Positions 44,033-50,992 of a stretch of 64,000 nt of DNA are shown one piece after another. The number at the start of each line of letters is the position of its first letter. Positions within the stretch are counted from its first letter, which is position 1. Origin of the DNA: Tessaracoccus flavus (GTDB lineage: Bacteria; Actinomycetota; Actinomycetes; Propionibacteriales; Propionibacteriaceae); NCBI RefSeq assembly GCF_001997295.1, contig NZ_CP019605.1, positions 124,001-188,000 on the forward strand, given 5' to 3'. A program made the translations under genes and the position numbers. The notes beneath the pieces were generated by a model. It was not told the DNA's origin. It ran no database searches and saw nothing but the letters and a program-made list of their open reading frames with translations.

Positions 44033-45253
44033 ATGAGCGAGGGCGCTTGCCGACGGATCTCCGTCAAACCAGGGGAGGCCACTTCCCCGAGAGTGGAGAG
44101 CTTCGACGGCGTCTGGCGCGTGCGCTCGACCGAAGCGGTGCGCCAGATCCTGCGTCAGCGTGACGCCACCGCGCAGGCGGGCTTCAACTCCGAGTCCATT
44201 CCCGACGGCACGATGGCCGACCAGCCGATCCTGTTCATGGACGGGGAGCCGCACCGTCAGCAGCGGAGCAAGATCGCACGGTACTTCGCGCCCAAGACTG
44301 TTGCGGCGCGCTACCGCGAGCTCATGGAGCGGCGCGCCGACGCGCTGGTCGCCGAGATGGTTGCCGACGGGCGGGCGCGACTGGACGACGTGTCGCTGCG
44401 GTACTCCACAGAGGTTGCGGCGAAAGTGATCGGACTCACCAACTCGCGGACCGACCGGATGGCGCGACGCCTGGAGAAGTTGTTCGACCAGCCGCCGTAC
44501 GATCCGGCGCGGGGCGACGGCGAGGGTCGCGTGAGGGCCGCGCTGAGGCAGCTCCGCGGTGCCGCGCCGATGGCGTGGTTCTACGTTTGGGACGTGCGGC
44601 CCGCGATCCGCGAGCGGCGGCGCGAGCCGCAGGAGGACGTCATCAGCCACCTGCTCAAGGAGGGCTACGGCATCCCCGCGATCCTCATCGAGTGCGTCAC
44701 GTACGGCGCGGCAGGGATGGCCACCACTCGCGAGTTCATCTCAATGGCGGCGCTGCACCTCCTGCGCGACGATGCGCTGCGTGCCCGCTATGTGCAGGCC
44801 GACGAGCCGGAGCGGTACGCGATCCTGCACGAGATCCTGAGGCTTGAGCCGATCGTCGGGCACCTGTACCGGCGTGCCGAGCGTGAGTTCACGTTCGACG
44901 ACGCGGGGGCCACGCACACCGTCCGGGCCGGGCAGTTGCTCGACCTGCATATCCGCCAGGCCAACGCCGACCCGACGACCGTGGGGGACGCCCCGCTGGA
45001 CCTCTGCCCGGGCCGGGAGCTCCCCCGCGGGATAGGTGCGGAGGTGATGAGCTTCGGCGACGGCCCCCACAAGTGCCCGGGCAATGCCCTGGCGATCCAG
45101 GAGACGGACATCCTCTTGACGCGTCTCTTCGCGCACGACGTCGCACTGGTCGGTGAACCCGACCTGGGTTGGGACGAGATCATCTCGGGCTACGCGCTGC
45201 GAAACGTGACGATCGCTGTCTCTCCGTCCGACCTGCACCGTCTCCCCGGGTAG
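44033..45253 (+). CDS. Cytochrome P450
   Basis: 406 residues. I-helix oxygen-binding region TYGAAGMATTREFI (AGxxTT), K-helix EILR (ExxR) at LHEILRLEPIVGHLYRR, and heme-binding loop SFGDGPHKCPGNALA with the ligand Cys. The N-terminal part is short and soluble, as in bacterial class I P450s needing ferredoxin and ferredoxin reductase, neither of which is adjacent. Substrate unknown. An upstream in-frame GTG (44003) is an alternative start; AGGAG at 44015 fits either poorly. Confidence 0.92.
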   Translation: MSEGACRRISVKPGEATSPRVESFDGVWRVRSTEAVRQILRQRDATAQAGFNSESIPDGTMADQPILFMDGEPHRQQRSKIARYFAPKTVAARYRELMERRADALVAEMVADGRARLDDVSLRYSTEVAAKVIGLTNSRTDRMARRLEKLFDQPPYDPARGDGEGRVRAALRQLRGAAPMAWFYVWDVRPAIRERRREPQEDVISHLLKEGYGIPAILIECVTYGAAGMATTREFISMAALHLLRDDALRARYVQADEPERYAILHEILRLEPIVGHLYRRAEREFTFDDAGATHTVRAGQLLDLHIRQANADPTTVGDAPLDLCPGRELPRGIGAEVMSFGDGPHKCPGNALAIQETDILLTRLFAHDVALVGEPDLGWDEIISGYALRNVTIAVSPSDLHRLPG

Positions 45254-45690
45254 CGGGCGAGCGTATCCCCGTCTCCCCGAGTAGCGAGCGAGGAACGAGC
45301 GAGCGTTTCACCGTCTCCCCGAGTAGTGAGCGAGGAACGAGCGAGCGTTTCACCGTCTCCCCGAGTAGTGAGCGAGGAACGAGCGAGCGTATCGAGGGGT
45401 GTCCCGCGAGGCTGCGACTGGCTTGGGAGAGCGGTCAGGTTGCGAGCCCCTCGATACGCGGGTGCTCGTTCCTCGCGGCCGCTACTCAGGGAGACGTGGT
45501 GGGCCGGCTGCTCATTCGTCGCTCGCTACTCAGCTAGCCCGCCGTTCCGGCACCGTGGGTGAGGGGAGGCGGCACGTCCGAGAGGAGCCATTCAGCGACA
45601 TGTACGACCACTATGGTCGCGCGTGTCGCCAAACTGACCCTTTCACAATGGGTAAAGAGAAGCCCCACTTCAGATGAGGGCGACGGCTGG
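45254..45690. repeat. Family B repeat block B4
   Basis: Three tandem ~54 bp left units (GTCTCCCCGAGTAGTGAGCG + AGGAACGAGCGAGCGTTTCA, from 45250), ending CGTATCGAGGGG, then the right arm CCCCTCGATACGCGGGTGCT and CGCGGCCGCTACTCAGGGAG, then element E (about 45535-45675). No gene; between converging P450 and 45697-45990. Confidence 0.85.
45578..45647 (+). repeat. Conserved element E, copy 4 (core)
   Basis: Plus-strand copy, slightly more diverged at its ends, but GCGACATGTACGACCACTAT and the following GGTCGCGCGTGTCGCCAAAC are intact. Confidence 0.75.
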
Positions 45691-45696
45691 GGCTGG

Positions 45697-45990
45697 TCAG
45701 CCGAGGAACACCGCGGCGAGGAAGGCGGCGTAGAGGGCCAACGCGCCAACGGCGAGGATCTGGGACGGCTTCGTCCAGCCGTCGCGCACCGCGGCGACGG
45801 TGAACGCCGCAGCGAGAAGCGCCCACACCAGCTGGTGACCCCAATCGACGACCACACCCAGCCAACCGGCCGACTCCGTCGCTGCCACGCCGTCGCCCAC
45901 GACGGTGAAGACGATCGCTATGACAGCCGCCGCCGCGGCGGCCGCCGCGTAGACCCAGCGCCGGCTGCGCTTTGAGGGCGGTTCAGCCAC
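45697..45990 (-). CDS. Small hypothetical membrane protein
   Basis: 97 residues with three hydrophobic segments (AAAAAAAAVIAIVFTVVGDG; LVWALLAAAFTVAAVRDG; ILAVGALALYAAFLAAVFLG). No family recognised. It starts within the last codons of the VOC gene (8 bp overlap) and so is probably translated with it. Ends next to family B block B4. Confidence 0.65.
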   Translation of the reverse strand: MAEPPSKRSRRWVYAAAAAAAAVIAIVFTVVGDGVAATESAGWLGVVVDWGHQLVWALLAAAFTVAAVRDGWTKPSQILAVGALALYAAFLAAVFLG

Positions 45991-46444
45991 GTGACCCGCC
46001 CGCCTGGGTGTCGCGGGGGAGCAGGCCCGATGCCCGCATCAGGTCAACGCCCAGCGTGCTCGGGTTGTGGGCCACCTCCCAGCGGATGCCGTCGGGGTCG
46101 GCGAAGTAGCCGCTGTATCCACCCCAGGCACGAGACTGGCCCGGGACGATGTCGGACGCGCCCGCGGCGTCGGCGTCGGCGAGCACGCGGTCGACGTCGG
46201 CCGGGGCTGGGACGTTGTGCGCGAGCGTGATCGGGACCAACCCGTCGCCGCGACTGATCGGCCCGACCTCGGCTTCGAACTCATCCTCGGCCCACAGCGA
46301 CAGCACGAGCGTGGCCGAGAGGCGGATCATGACGATGCTCTCCGCCTCGAACTCGGCCGGCCACCCCAATCCTTCGATGTAGAACCGTCGCGCTGCCGCG
46401 ATGTCCGTGACGGCGAGCGTGACGAAGTTGAGCCGCGGTTCCAC
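45983..46444 (-). CDS. VOC-family (glyoxalase/bleomycin-resistance-like) protein
   Basis: 153 residues. Two beta-alpha-beta-beta-beta modules; LNFVTLAVTDIAAARRFYIE at the N-terminus and GGYSGYFADPDGIRWEVAHN at the C-terminus are typical of VOC proteins. Function not determinable: members include glyoxalases, dioxygenases and antibiotic-binding proteins. 20 bp downstream of the DUF302 gene on the same strand. Confidence 0.85.
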   Translation of the reverse strand: MEPRLNFVTLAVTDIAAARRFYIEGLGWPAEFEAESIVMIRLSATLVLSLWAEDEFEAEVGPISRGDGLVPITLAHNVPAPADVDRVLADADAAGASDIVPGQSRAWGGYSGYFADPDGIRWEVAHNPSTLGVDLMRASGLLPRDTQAGGSRG

Positions 46445-46463
46445 GACGTCCGATCCCTCGTGA

Positions 46464-46856
46464 CTACGACGCGGCTACGCGGTCCAAGGCTGCCTTGAGG
46501 GCCGCGCGGACCTCGTCGGCGAGCGGCTCCATCTGCGAGTTGCCGGTCAGCGTGACCATCGTCTCCGGATCGATCGCCTCGACCACCGTGACACCGGCGC
46601 TGTGCCGGACCACCACGTTGCAGGGCAGCAGCAGCCCGAGCGAAGGTTCGGTCTGCAGGCCCTTGTGGGCGAACCCCGGGTTGCAGGCGCCGAGGATGAC
46701 CTGGTCGTCGATGTCGACGTCGAGCTTGTTCTTCAGCGTCTGCTTGAGGTTGATCTCGGTCAGGATCCCGAAGCCGCTCTCGGCCAGCGACTCCTTGGTC
46801 AGCCCGACCACCTCGTCGAAAGGGCGCTCCAGGTCGATTCGTAGTGCGTAGTTCAT
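46464..46856 (-). CDS. DUF302-family protein
   Basis: 130 residues, cytoplasmic. DEVVGLTKESLAESGFGILT, LGACNPGFAHKGLQTEPSLG and LLPCNVVVRH match DUF302, a small alpha/beta fold often found beside copper- or sulfur-stress genes regulated by CsoR/CstR. Here the operator-like site at 47334-47349 lies upstream of the adjacent same-strand gene. ATG preceded by AAGGAGG 6 bp upstream. Function unknown. Confidence 0.88.
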   Translation of the reverse strand: MNYALRIDLERPFDEVVGLTKESLAESGFGILTEINLKQTLKNKLDVDIDDQVILGACNPGFAHKGLQTEPSLGLLLPCNVVVRHSAGVTVVEAIDPETMVTLTGNSQMEPLADEVRAALKAALDRVAAS

Positions 46857-46916
46857 GTCAACCTCCTTGCTTCGATCTTGCCGTGTCCGGTGCCGCTCGG
46901 GAAGGGGTTGGGCGAA

Positions 46917-47324
46917 TCAGCAGGAGGCGTGGTCAGTGATCCGCTTGGCGGCGGCGAACGCATAGCACGTGAGCAACAACAGCAGCGGAGGGATGGCGTT
47001 GGCCGACTGGGACAGCAGCACCGGTGCGCCGAGCGTCACGATGGCCGGCACCGCACCGCACGATCCGCCCACCAGGTGTTCACGCAGCCGCACCCCGGCT
47101 GGCGGCACGTAGGTTGCCAGGGTGAGCGCTCCGACGGCGGCGGCAAGGCCCAGCAGTGCGCCGTCGAGGAAGGAGGTCGCGGGTCGTGCGGACGTCAACA
47201 TCAGGAACATGGCCACCGCCGCGACGGCGAAGGTGACGGTGTGTCGCCTGGACCAGGCCGCACGCCAGAAGGCGGGGCCGCTGGCTGGGACGTCGATGTG
47301 TCCGAGCGTCTGCTGTTGGGTCAT
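46917..47324 (-). CDS. Small four-helix membrane protein behind CsoR-like operator
   Basis: 135 residues with four hydrophobic segments (VTFAVAAVAMFLMLTSA; FLDGALLGLAAAVGALTLAT; AVPAIVTLGAPVLL; AIPPLLLLLTCYAFAAA). No recognised family. It ends DHASC and contains only three Cys. A TATAGT -10 hexamer lies 6 bp before the ATG, so the transcript is probably leaderless; the longer in-frame start would lie inside the operator. With the DUF302 and VOC genes it forms a same-strand group that may respond to metal or sulfur stress. Confidence 0.7.
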   Translation of the reverse strand: MTQQQTLGHIDVPASGPAFWRAAWSRRHTVTFAVAAVAMFLMLTSARPATSFLDGALLGLAAAVGALTLATYVPPAGVRLREHLVGGSCGAVPAIVTLGAPVLLSQSANAIPPLLLLLTCYAFAAAKRITDHASC

Positions 47325-47333
47325 GTTTCCACT

Positions 47334-47349
47334 ATACCCCAAGGGGTAT
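47334..47349. promoter_or_regulatory. CsoR/CstR-like operator overlapping promoter
   Basis: ATACCCCAAGGGGTAT: arms ATACCCC/GGGGTAT with a 2-bp spacer, the form bound by CsoR/CstR/RcnR-type (DUF156) repressors sensing copper, persulfide or nickel. On the minus strand the right arm merges into TATAGT, a -10 hexamer placed six bases before the ATG of the 46917 gene. Confidence 0.65.
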
Positions 47350-47425
47350 CGCGTTGCCCTGATGCTCTTCCAGTGAGGGGGCGCGGACGGTAGATTGGGG
47401 CTTTCTGCGACAGTGAGGTCCGGCC

Positions 47426-48016
47426 ATGCAGCTTTCGAGTCGTTCCATCCTTCCGTTCCTCGCGGCCGCCGCGCTCGCGCTGTCCGCGTGCGGAGGTGAG
47501 GCCGAGGTGCCCCCGACGCCCGCCACCGAGGCCGCGTCGACCACCACCCCGGAGCCGGTGCCCGAGCCGACCGACGAGGCGCCCGCCACCGGTTCCGACG
47601 ACGGGGCTATCGAGATGGAAGAGGAGATGGAAGAGATCGCCGCTTCCATGGAGGCGCAGCAAACGGGTGGCTCGGCAAGCGTCACCATCGGCGACCAGAC
47701 GTGGGACTTCGACGGCGTGCTCTGCGCGTTCGGCCCGGAGGAGATCGGGCAGGAGGGCGCCGAGTTCGTCCTCTCCGCGATCGGCGACGGCCTGCAGTTC
47801 TACATCTCCGTCGACGCGATGGGTCAATTCGTGAGCCTCAACGACATCGAGAACTTTGAGGATCCAGCGCTCAGCTGGGAAGCCGACCAGGACGCGAGCG
47901 GCGAGGGCTTCATCCAGGTGGACGGAAAGGATGTCAGCGGAGAGGCGACGTTCATCGACTACCTCAGCGAGAGCTGGGACGAGGTCGAGGGCAGCTTCGA
48001 GGGCTCCTGCCCCTGA
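47426..48016 (+). CDS. Hypothetical lipoprotein
   Basis: 196 residues. Signal peptide with lipobox LSAC-G; a Pro/Thr/Glu-rich linker (about 23-75, very acidic EMEEEMEEIAASMEA) and then a compact domain with GSASVTIGDQTWDFDGVLCA and GSCP at the C-terminus (two Cys, likely disulfide). No known family. The domain resembles other small actinobacterial surface lipoproteins only in general shape. Confidence 0.75.
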   Translation: MQLSSRSILPFLAAAALALSACGGEAEVPPTPATEAASTTTPEPVPEPTDEAPATGSDDGAIEMEEEMEEIAASMEAQQTGGSASVTIGDQTWDFDGVLCAFGPEEIGQEGAEFVLSAIGDGLQFYISVDAMGQFVSLNDIENFEDPALSWEADQDASGEGFIQVDGKDVSGEATFIDYLSESWDEVEGSFEGSCP

Positions 48017-48241
48017 TTCGTCGTTGACTCAGGTCGGTCGGAGGGGGCGTAGGCCCTTCGGTCTGGCCCGTTGGCGTCGGTCCTGGGTAGCGGTGTCCAG
48101 GAGTCAGGTAGACGGCGGGTCGCATCACGGAACGCCGGGTGACAAGCCGGGGGACCGGTTGGCGAATGCGGGATCCCACCGCAACTGGGTTATGATAAGG
48201 GCCGATCGCGTCCAACCGCGGGCGGGAATTTCGGAGGCGCG

Positions 48242-49147
48242 GTGCAACGACTACGACCAGGGCTGGTGCTCTCGGATCGATACCGTCTCATTGGACATGT
48301 GGCATCAGGCGGCATGGGCCAGGTTTGGGAGGCATTCGACGACGTGCTCGAGCGTCGCGTCGCCGTCAAGGTCATGCATCCCCACACCCAGGACGAGATC
48401 GCGATGGCGAGGCGCTTCAAGGACGAGGCCCGCTTCGCCGCCCAACTCGCCCACCCGAACATCGTCACGGTGCACGACTACGTCGAGCACGAGGGACTCA
48501 TCTGCCTCGTCATGGAGTTCGTCGACGGCCCGACGCTGGCTGGGATCCTGACCCGCGGCCCGCTCGAGCCGGAAGAAACGCGAACGGTGCTGGCGGAACT
48601 GGCCGCCGGACTCGCCGTCGCCCACGACGCCGGCATCATCCACCGCGACATCAAGCCCGCCAATGTCCTCGTCGCGGAGACTGGAGCCAAGCTCACGGAC
48701 TTCGGCATCGCCCGATCGGTCGACCGCACGTCGCACACCATGGACGGGCAGGTCCTCGGCACCGCTCACTACCTCAGCCCCGAGCAGGCGCTCGGCGAGC
48801 AGGTCGGTCCGCCGTCGGACATTTACGGCCTCGGCGTGCTGGCGCACGAAATGCTGAGCGGCACCAAGCCGTTCGACCGCGGTTCGCCGATCGCCACCGC
48901 ACTGGCCCACGTCCAGGATGCGCCTCCGCCGCTCGCCGACGGCACCCCCGCCGAACTCGAGCGGCTCATCAACAGCTGCCTCGAGAAGGCGCCTGAGGAT
49001 CGCCCGACCGCCGCCGCGCTGGCCGACCTCCTCGCTGGTTCCGGGGTGGCAGTCGACGTACCGGCTGACCTTCCCGCCGAGGCGCCGGACGTCGAGGAGA
49101 CGCTCGTCTTCTCATCGGTCCCGCGCCGGGCGCTCGCCGAGCGCTGA
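48242..49147 (+). CDS. Serine/threonine protein kinase (kinase domain only)
   Basis: 301 residues. Hanks-type kinase: GHVASGGMGQVWEAFDDVLE (glycine loop), VAVKVM (Lys), IIHRDIKPANVLV (catalytic loop), LTDFGIAR (DFG) and a SPEQ at the APE position. The kinase ends near residue 270 and there is no membrane helix or PASTA region, so it is a soluble kinase unlike PknB. GTG start with GGAGG eight bases upstream. Next gene (exonuclease III) follows by 28 bp. Target unknown. Confidence 0.92.
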   Translation: MQRLRPGLVLSDRYRLIGHVASGGMGQVWEAFDDVLERRVAVKVMHPHTQDEIAMARRFKDEARFAAQLAHPNIVTVHDYVEHEGLICLVMEFVDGPTLAGILTRGPLEPEETRTVLAELAAGLAVAHDAGIIHRDIKPANVLVAETGAKLTDFGIARSVDRTSHTMDGQVLGTAHYLSPEQALGEQVGPPSDIYGLGVLAHEMLSGTKPFDRGSPIATALAHVQDAPPPLADGTPAELERLINSCLEKAPEDRPTAAALADLLAGSGVAVDVPADLPAEAPDVEETLVFSSVPRRALAER

Positions 49148-49175
49148 CGCCCCCCCGGGGGGTAGCCTCGCAGTT

Positions 49176-50036
49176 GTGAGGATTGCCACCTGGAACGTGA
49201 ACTCCGCCAAGCAGCGGATGCCCCGGCTGTTGCCGTGGCTTGCGGAACGTCAGCCCGACGTCGTCTGCCTCCAGGAGACCAAGCTCACCGACGCCGGGTT
49301 CGCCGATCTCTTCGACGGACCGCTGGCCGAACTCGGGTACGAGGCAGCTCATCATGGGCAGGGCGGGTTCAACGGCGTCGCGCTGCTGTCGCGCGTCGGC
49401 CTGGCCGACGTGGAGCGCAACTTCGCCGGGCAGCCCGACTACCGCGGAGCCACCGAGGCGCGGGCGATCAGCGCGACCTGCGCAGGCGTACGGATCCGCA
49501 GCCTCTATGTGCCCAACGGCCGCGAGGTGTCCTCCGACCATTACGACTACAAGCTCCACTGGCTGGACGCGCTCGCCGACGCCGTCGCGCAGGGCCCGTC
49601 CGACGTCGCTCTCTGCGGGGACATGAACGTCGCCCCCGCCGACGCCGACGTCTTCGACCCGGGCGCCTACATCGGACACACCCACGTCACCGCGCCGGAG
49701 CGGGAGCGGCTCTCCGCCTTCGGGCTGGTCGACGTCGTCCGCGCGCGCTGGCCGGAGCATGACCGGCTGTTCTCGTACTGGGACTACCGTGCCGGGATGT
49801 TCCACCAGGATCTCGGGATGCGCATCGATCTGGTCCTCGCGTCGCGCCCGGTAGCCGACCGCGTTGCGGCGGCCTGGGTCGACCGCGCCGCCCGCAAGGG
49901 GAAGCTGCCCAGCGATCACGCGCCGGTCATCGTCGACCTCGACGAGGCGCCCGACGGCGACATCGGGCCTGTCGTGCCCCCGCCGTCGAACCCCAAACGG
50001 GGCGGTCGGACGCGTCTCCCGCAGTCGCGCGACTGA
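49176..50036 (+). CDS. xth: Exodeoxyribonuclease III
   Basis: 286 residues. Endonuclease/exonuclease/phosphatase fold: IATWNVNSAKQRM (metal Asn), VVCLQETKLTD (metal Glu), GDMNVAPADADVFD (Asp/Asn), and SDHAPVIVDL (catalytic His) are all present. Repairs abasic sites in DNA. GTG start. The last ~25 residues form a basic proline-rich tail (PKRGGRTRLPQSRD). 28 bp after the protein kinase gene. A family C block follows. Confidence 0.92.
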   Translation: MRIATWNVNSAKQRMPRLLPWLAERQPDVVCLQETKLTDAGFADLFDGPLAELGYEAAHHGQGGFNGVALLSRVGLADVERNFAGQPDYRGATEARAISATCAGVRIRSLYVPNGREVSSDHYDYKLHWLDALADAVAQGPSDVALCGDMNVAPADADVFDPGAYIGHTHVTAPERERLSAFGLVDVVRARWPEHDRLFSYWDYRAGMFHQDLGMRIDLVLASRPVADRVAAAWVDRAARKGKLPSDHAPVIVDLDEAPDGDIGPVVPPPSNPKRGGRTRLPQSRD

Positions 50037-50044
50037 CCTCGCCG

Positions 50045-50275
50045 CCCCGCCGTCGGGCCCCACACGCCAACGGTTCCGTCGAGACGCCAACGGCCCTACC
50101 GGAACGCCAAAGGTCGGACCCCAACGCCAACGGTTCGGAGCCCAACGCCAACCGTTCCAGCCGTACGCCAACCGTTATTCGCTTTCGCCAGCGAAAACCA
50201 GGGACGCCCCGGATGTATGTCAGGCATCGTTGATAACTGCAGGCCTCCCTACCTCTTCGTTGGCGTTGTGGACTA
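50045..50275. repeat. Family C repeat block C3
   Basis: Six units: ACACGCCAACGG, GACGCCAACGG, GAACGCCAAAGG, CAACGCCAACGG, CAACGCCAACCG and GTACGCCAACCG at 20-23 bp intervals, a degenerate central hairpin (GGGACGCC...), and a final TTGGCGTT in inverse orientation. At the xth 3' end, gene-free. Confidence 0.82.
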
Positions 50276-50312
50276 CGGGAGCTGACGCAGGAAGAGCCGT
50301 ACGCTTGCCGTC

Positions 50313-50804
50313 GTGAGCACTGACATCATCGCGGCCGTCGCCGCCGCTGCCCTGGCCCTCCTCGGTCTGGTGGGGATCGTCTTCCCCGTGCTTCCGGGCA
50401 GCATCACGGTCGCGGTCGGCGCGCTGGTCTGGGCCATCTGGGGAAGCTCGACCTGGGGCTGGGTCGCCTTCGGGGTCGCGGCGGTGCTTCTTCTTATCGG
50501 CGCTCTGAGCAGCTGGCTGCTGACCGGACGGTCACTGCAGCAGCGGCAGGTGCCTAAGTGGCCGATCGCCGTCGGGCTGGTGCTCGGGATCGTGGGCATG
50601 ATCGTGCTGCCCGGGCTGGGCCTTCCCATCGGTTTCGTGGTCGGGCTGCTGTTGGCCGAGCTCTACCGCGTCCGCAATCTTCGCGACGCCGTCGCCACCA
50701 GTTGGGCGACCATCAAGGCGCTCGGCCTGGGGATCATCGTCGAGCTCCTCTGCGCCATGGCCGCCACCGCCGTGCTGGCTGTGAGTATCGCCACCGCCTG
50801 GTGA
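50313..50804 (+). CDS. DUF456-family membrane protein
   Basis: 163 residues, four membrane helices. LLGLVGIVFPVLPGSITVAV near the N-terminus and LVLGIVGMIVLPGLGLPIGFVVG are DUF456 signatures. Function unknown. GTG start with a weak ribosome site. Alone on the plus strand, converging on the patatin gene with a long hairpin (50845-50924) between. Confidence 0.85.
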   Translation: MSTDIIAAVAAAALALLGLVGIVFPVLPGSITVAVGALVWAIWGSSTWGWVAFGVAAVLLLIGALSSWLLTGRSLQQRQVPKWPIAVGLVLGIVGMIVLPGLGLPIGFVVGLLLAELYRVRNLRDAVATSWATIKALGLGIIVELLCAMAATAVLAVSIATAW

Positions 50805-50844
50805 CCAGTAGCCAAGCGCACTTGCCAGAGTCTTCAAGAGCTTG

Positions 50845-50924
50845 ACCCTCTGGTTTTGCGCTCGACGATACCTCTGAGCGTGGCGCTGCGCTCAGAGCCT
50901 GCGTCGAGCGCATAACGAGAGGGT
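50845..50924. repeat. 80-bp three-step hairpin
   Basis: ACCCTCT/AGAGGGT, TGCGCTCGACG/CGTCGAGCGCA and CTCTGAGCG/CGCTCAGAG nest perfectly in one stem. No other copy seen in the window. Between the convergent DUF456 and patatin genes; could be a bidirectional terminator without a U-tract. Confidence 0.75.
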
Positions 50925-50954
50925 TCAGAACCACTAGCCGAGACGAGCGTCGGG

Positions 50955-50992
50955 CCGTTGCCCGTCGACAAGCTCAGGGATCGAGTTGGTCG
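50955..50992. repeat. Family A repeat fragment A8 overlapping the patatin stop
   Basis: Half unit CCGTCGACAAGCTCAGGGA-type arm. The TCA that is the patatin stop codon (50974-50976) lies inside the arm, so the repeat supplies the last codons of that gene. Confidence 0.65.

Noticed and set aside
48150..48241. Promoter of the protein kinase gene (TATGAT at 48191)
   Set aside because: No matching -35 at the right spacing; the TATGAT alone is too common.
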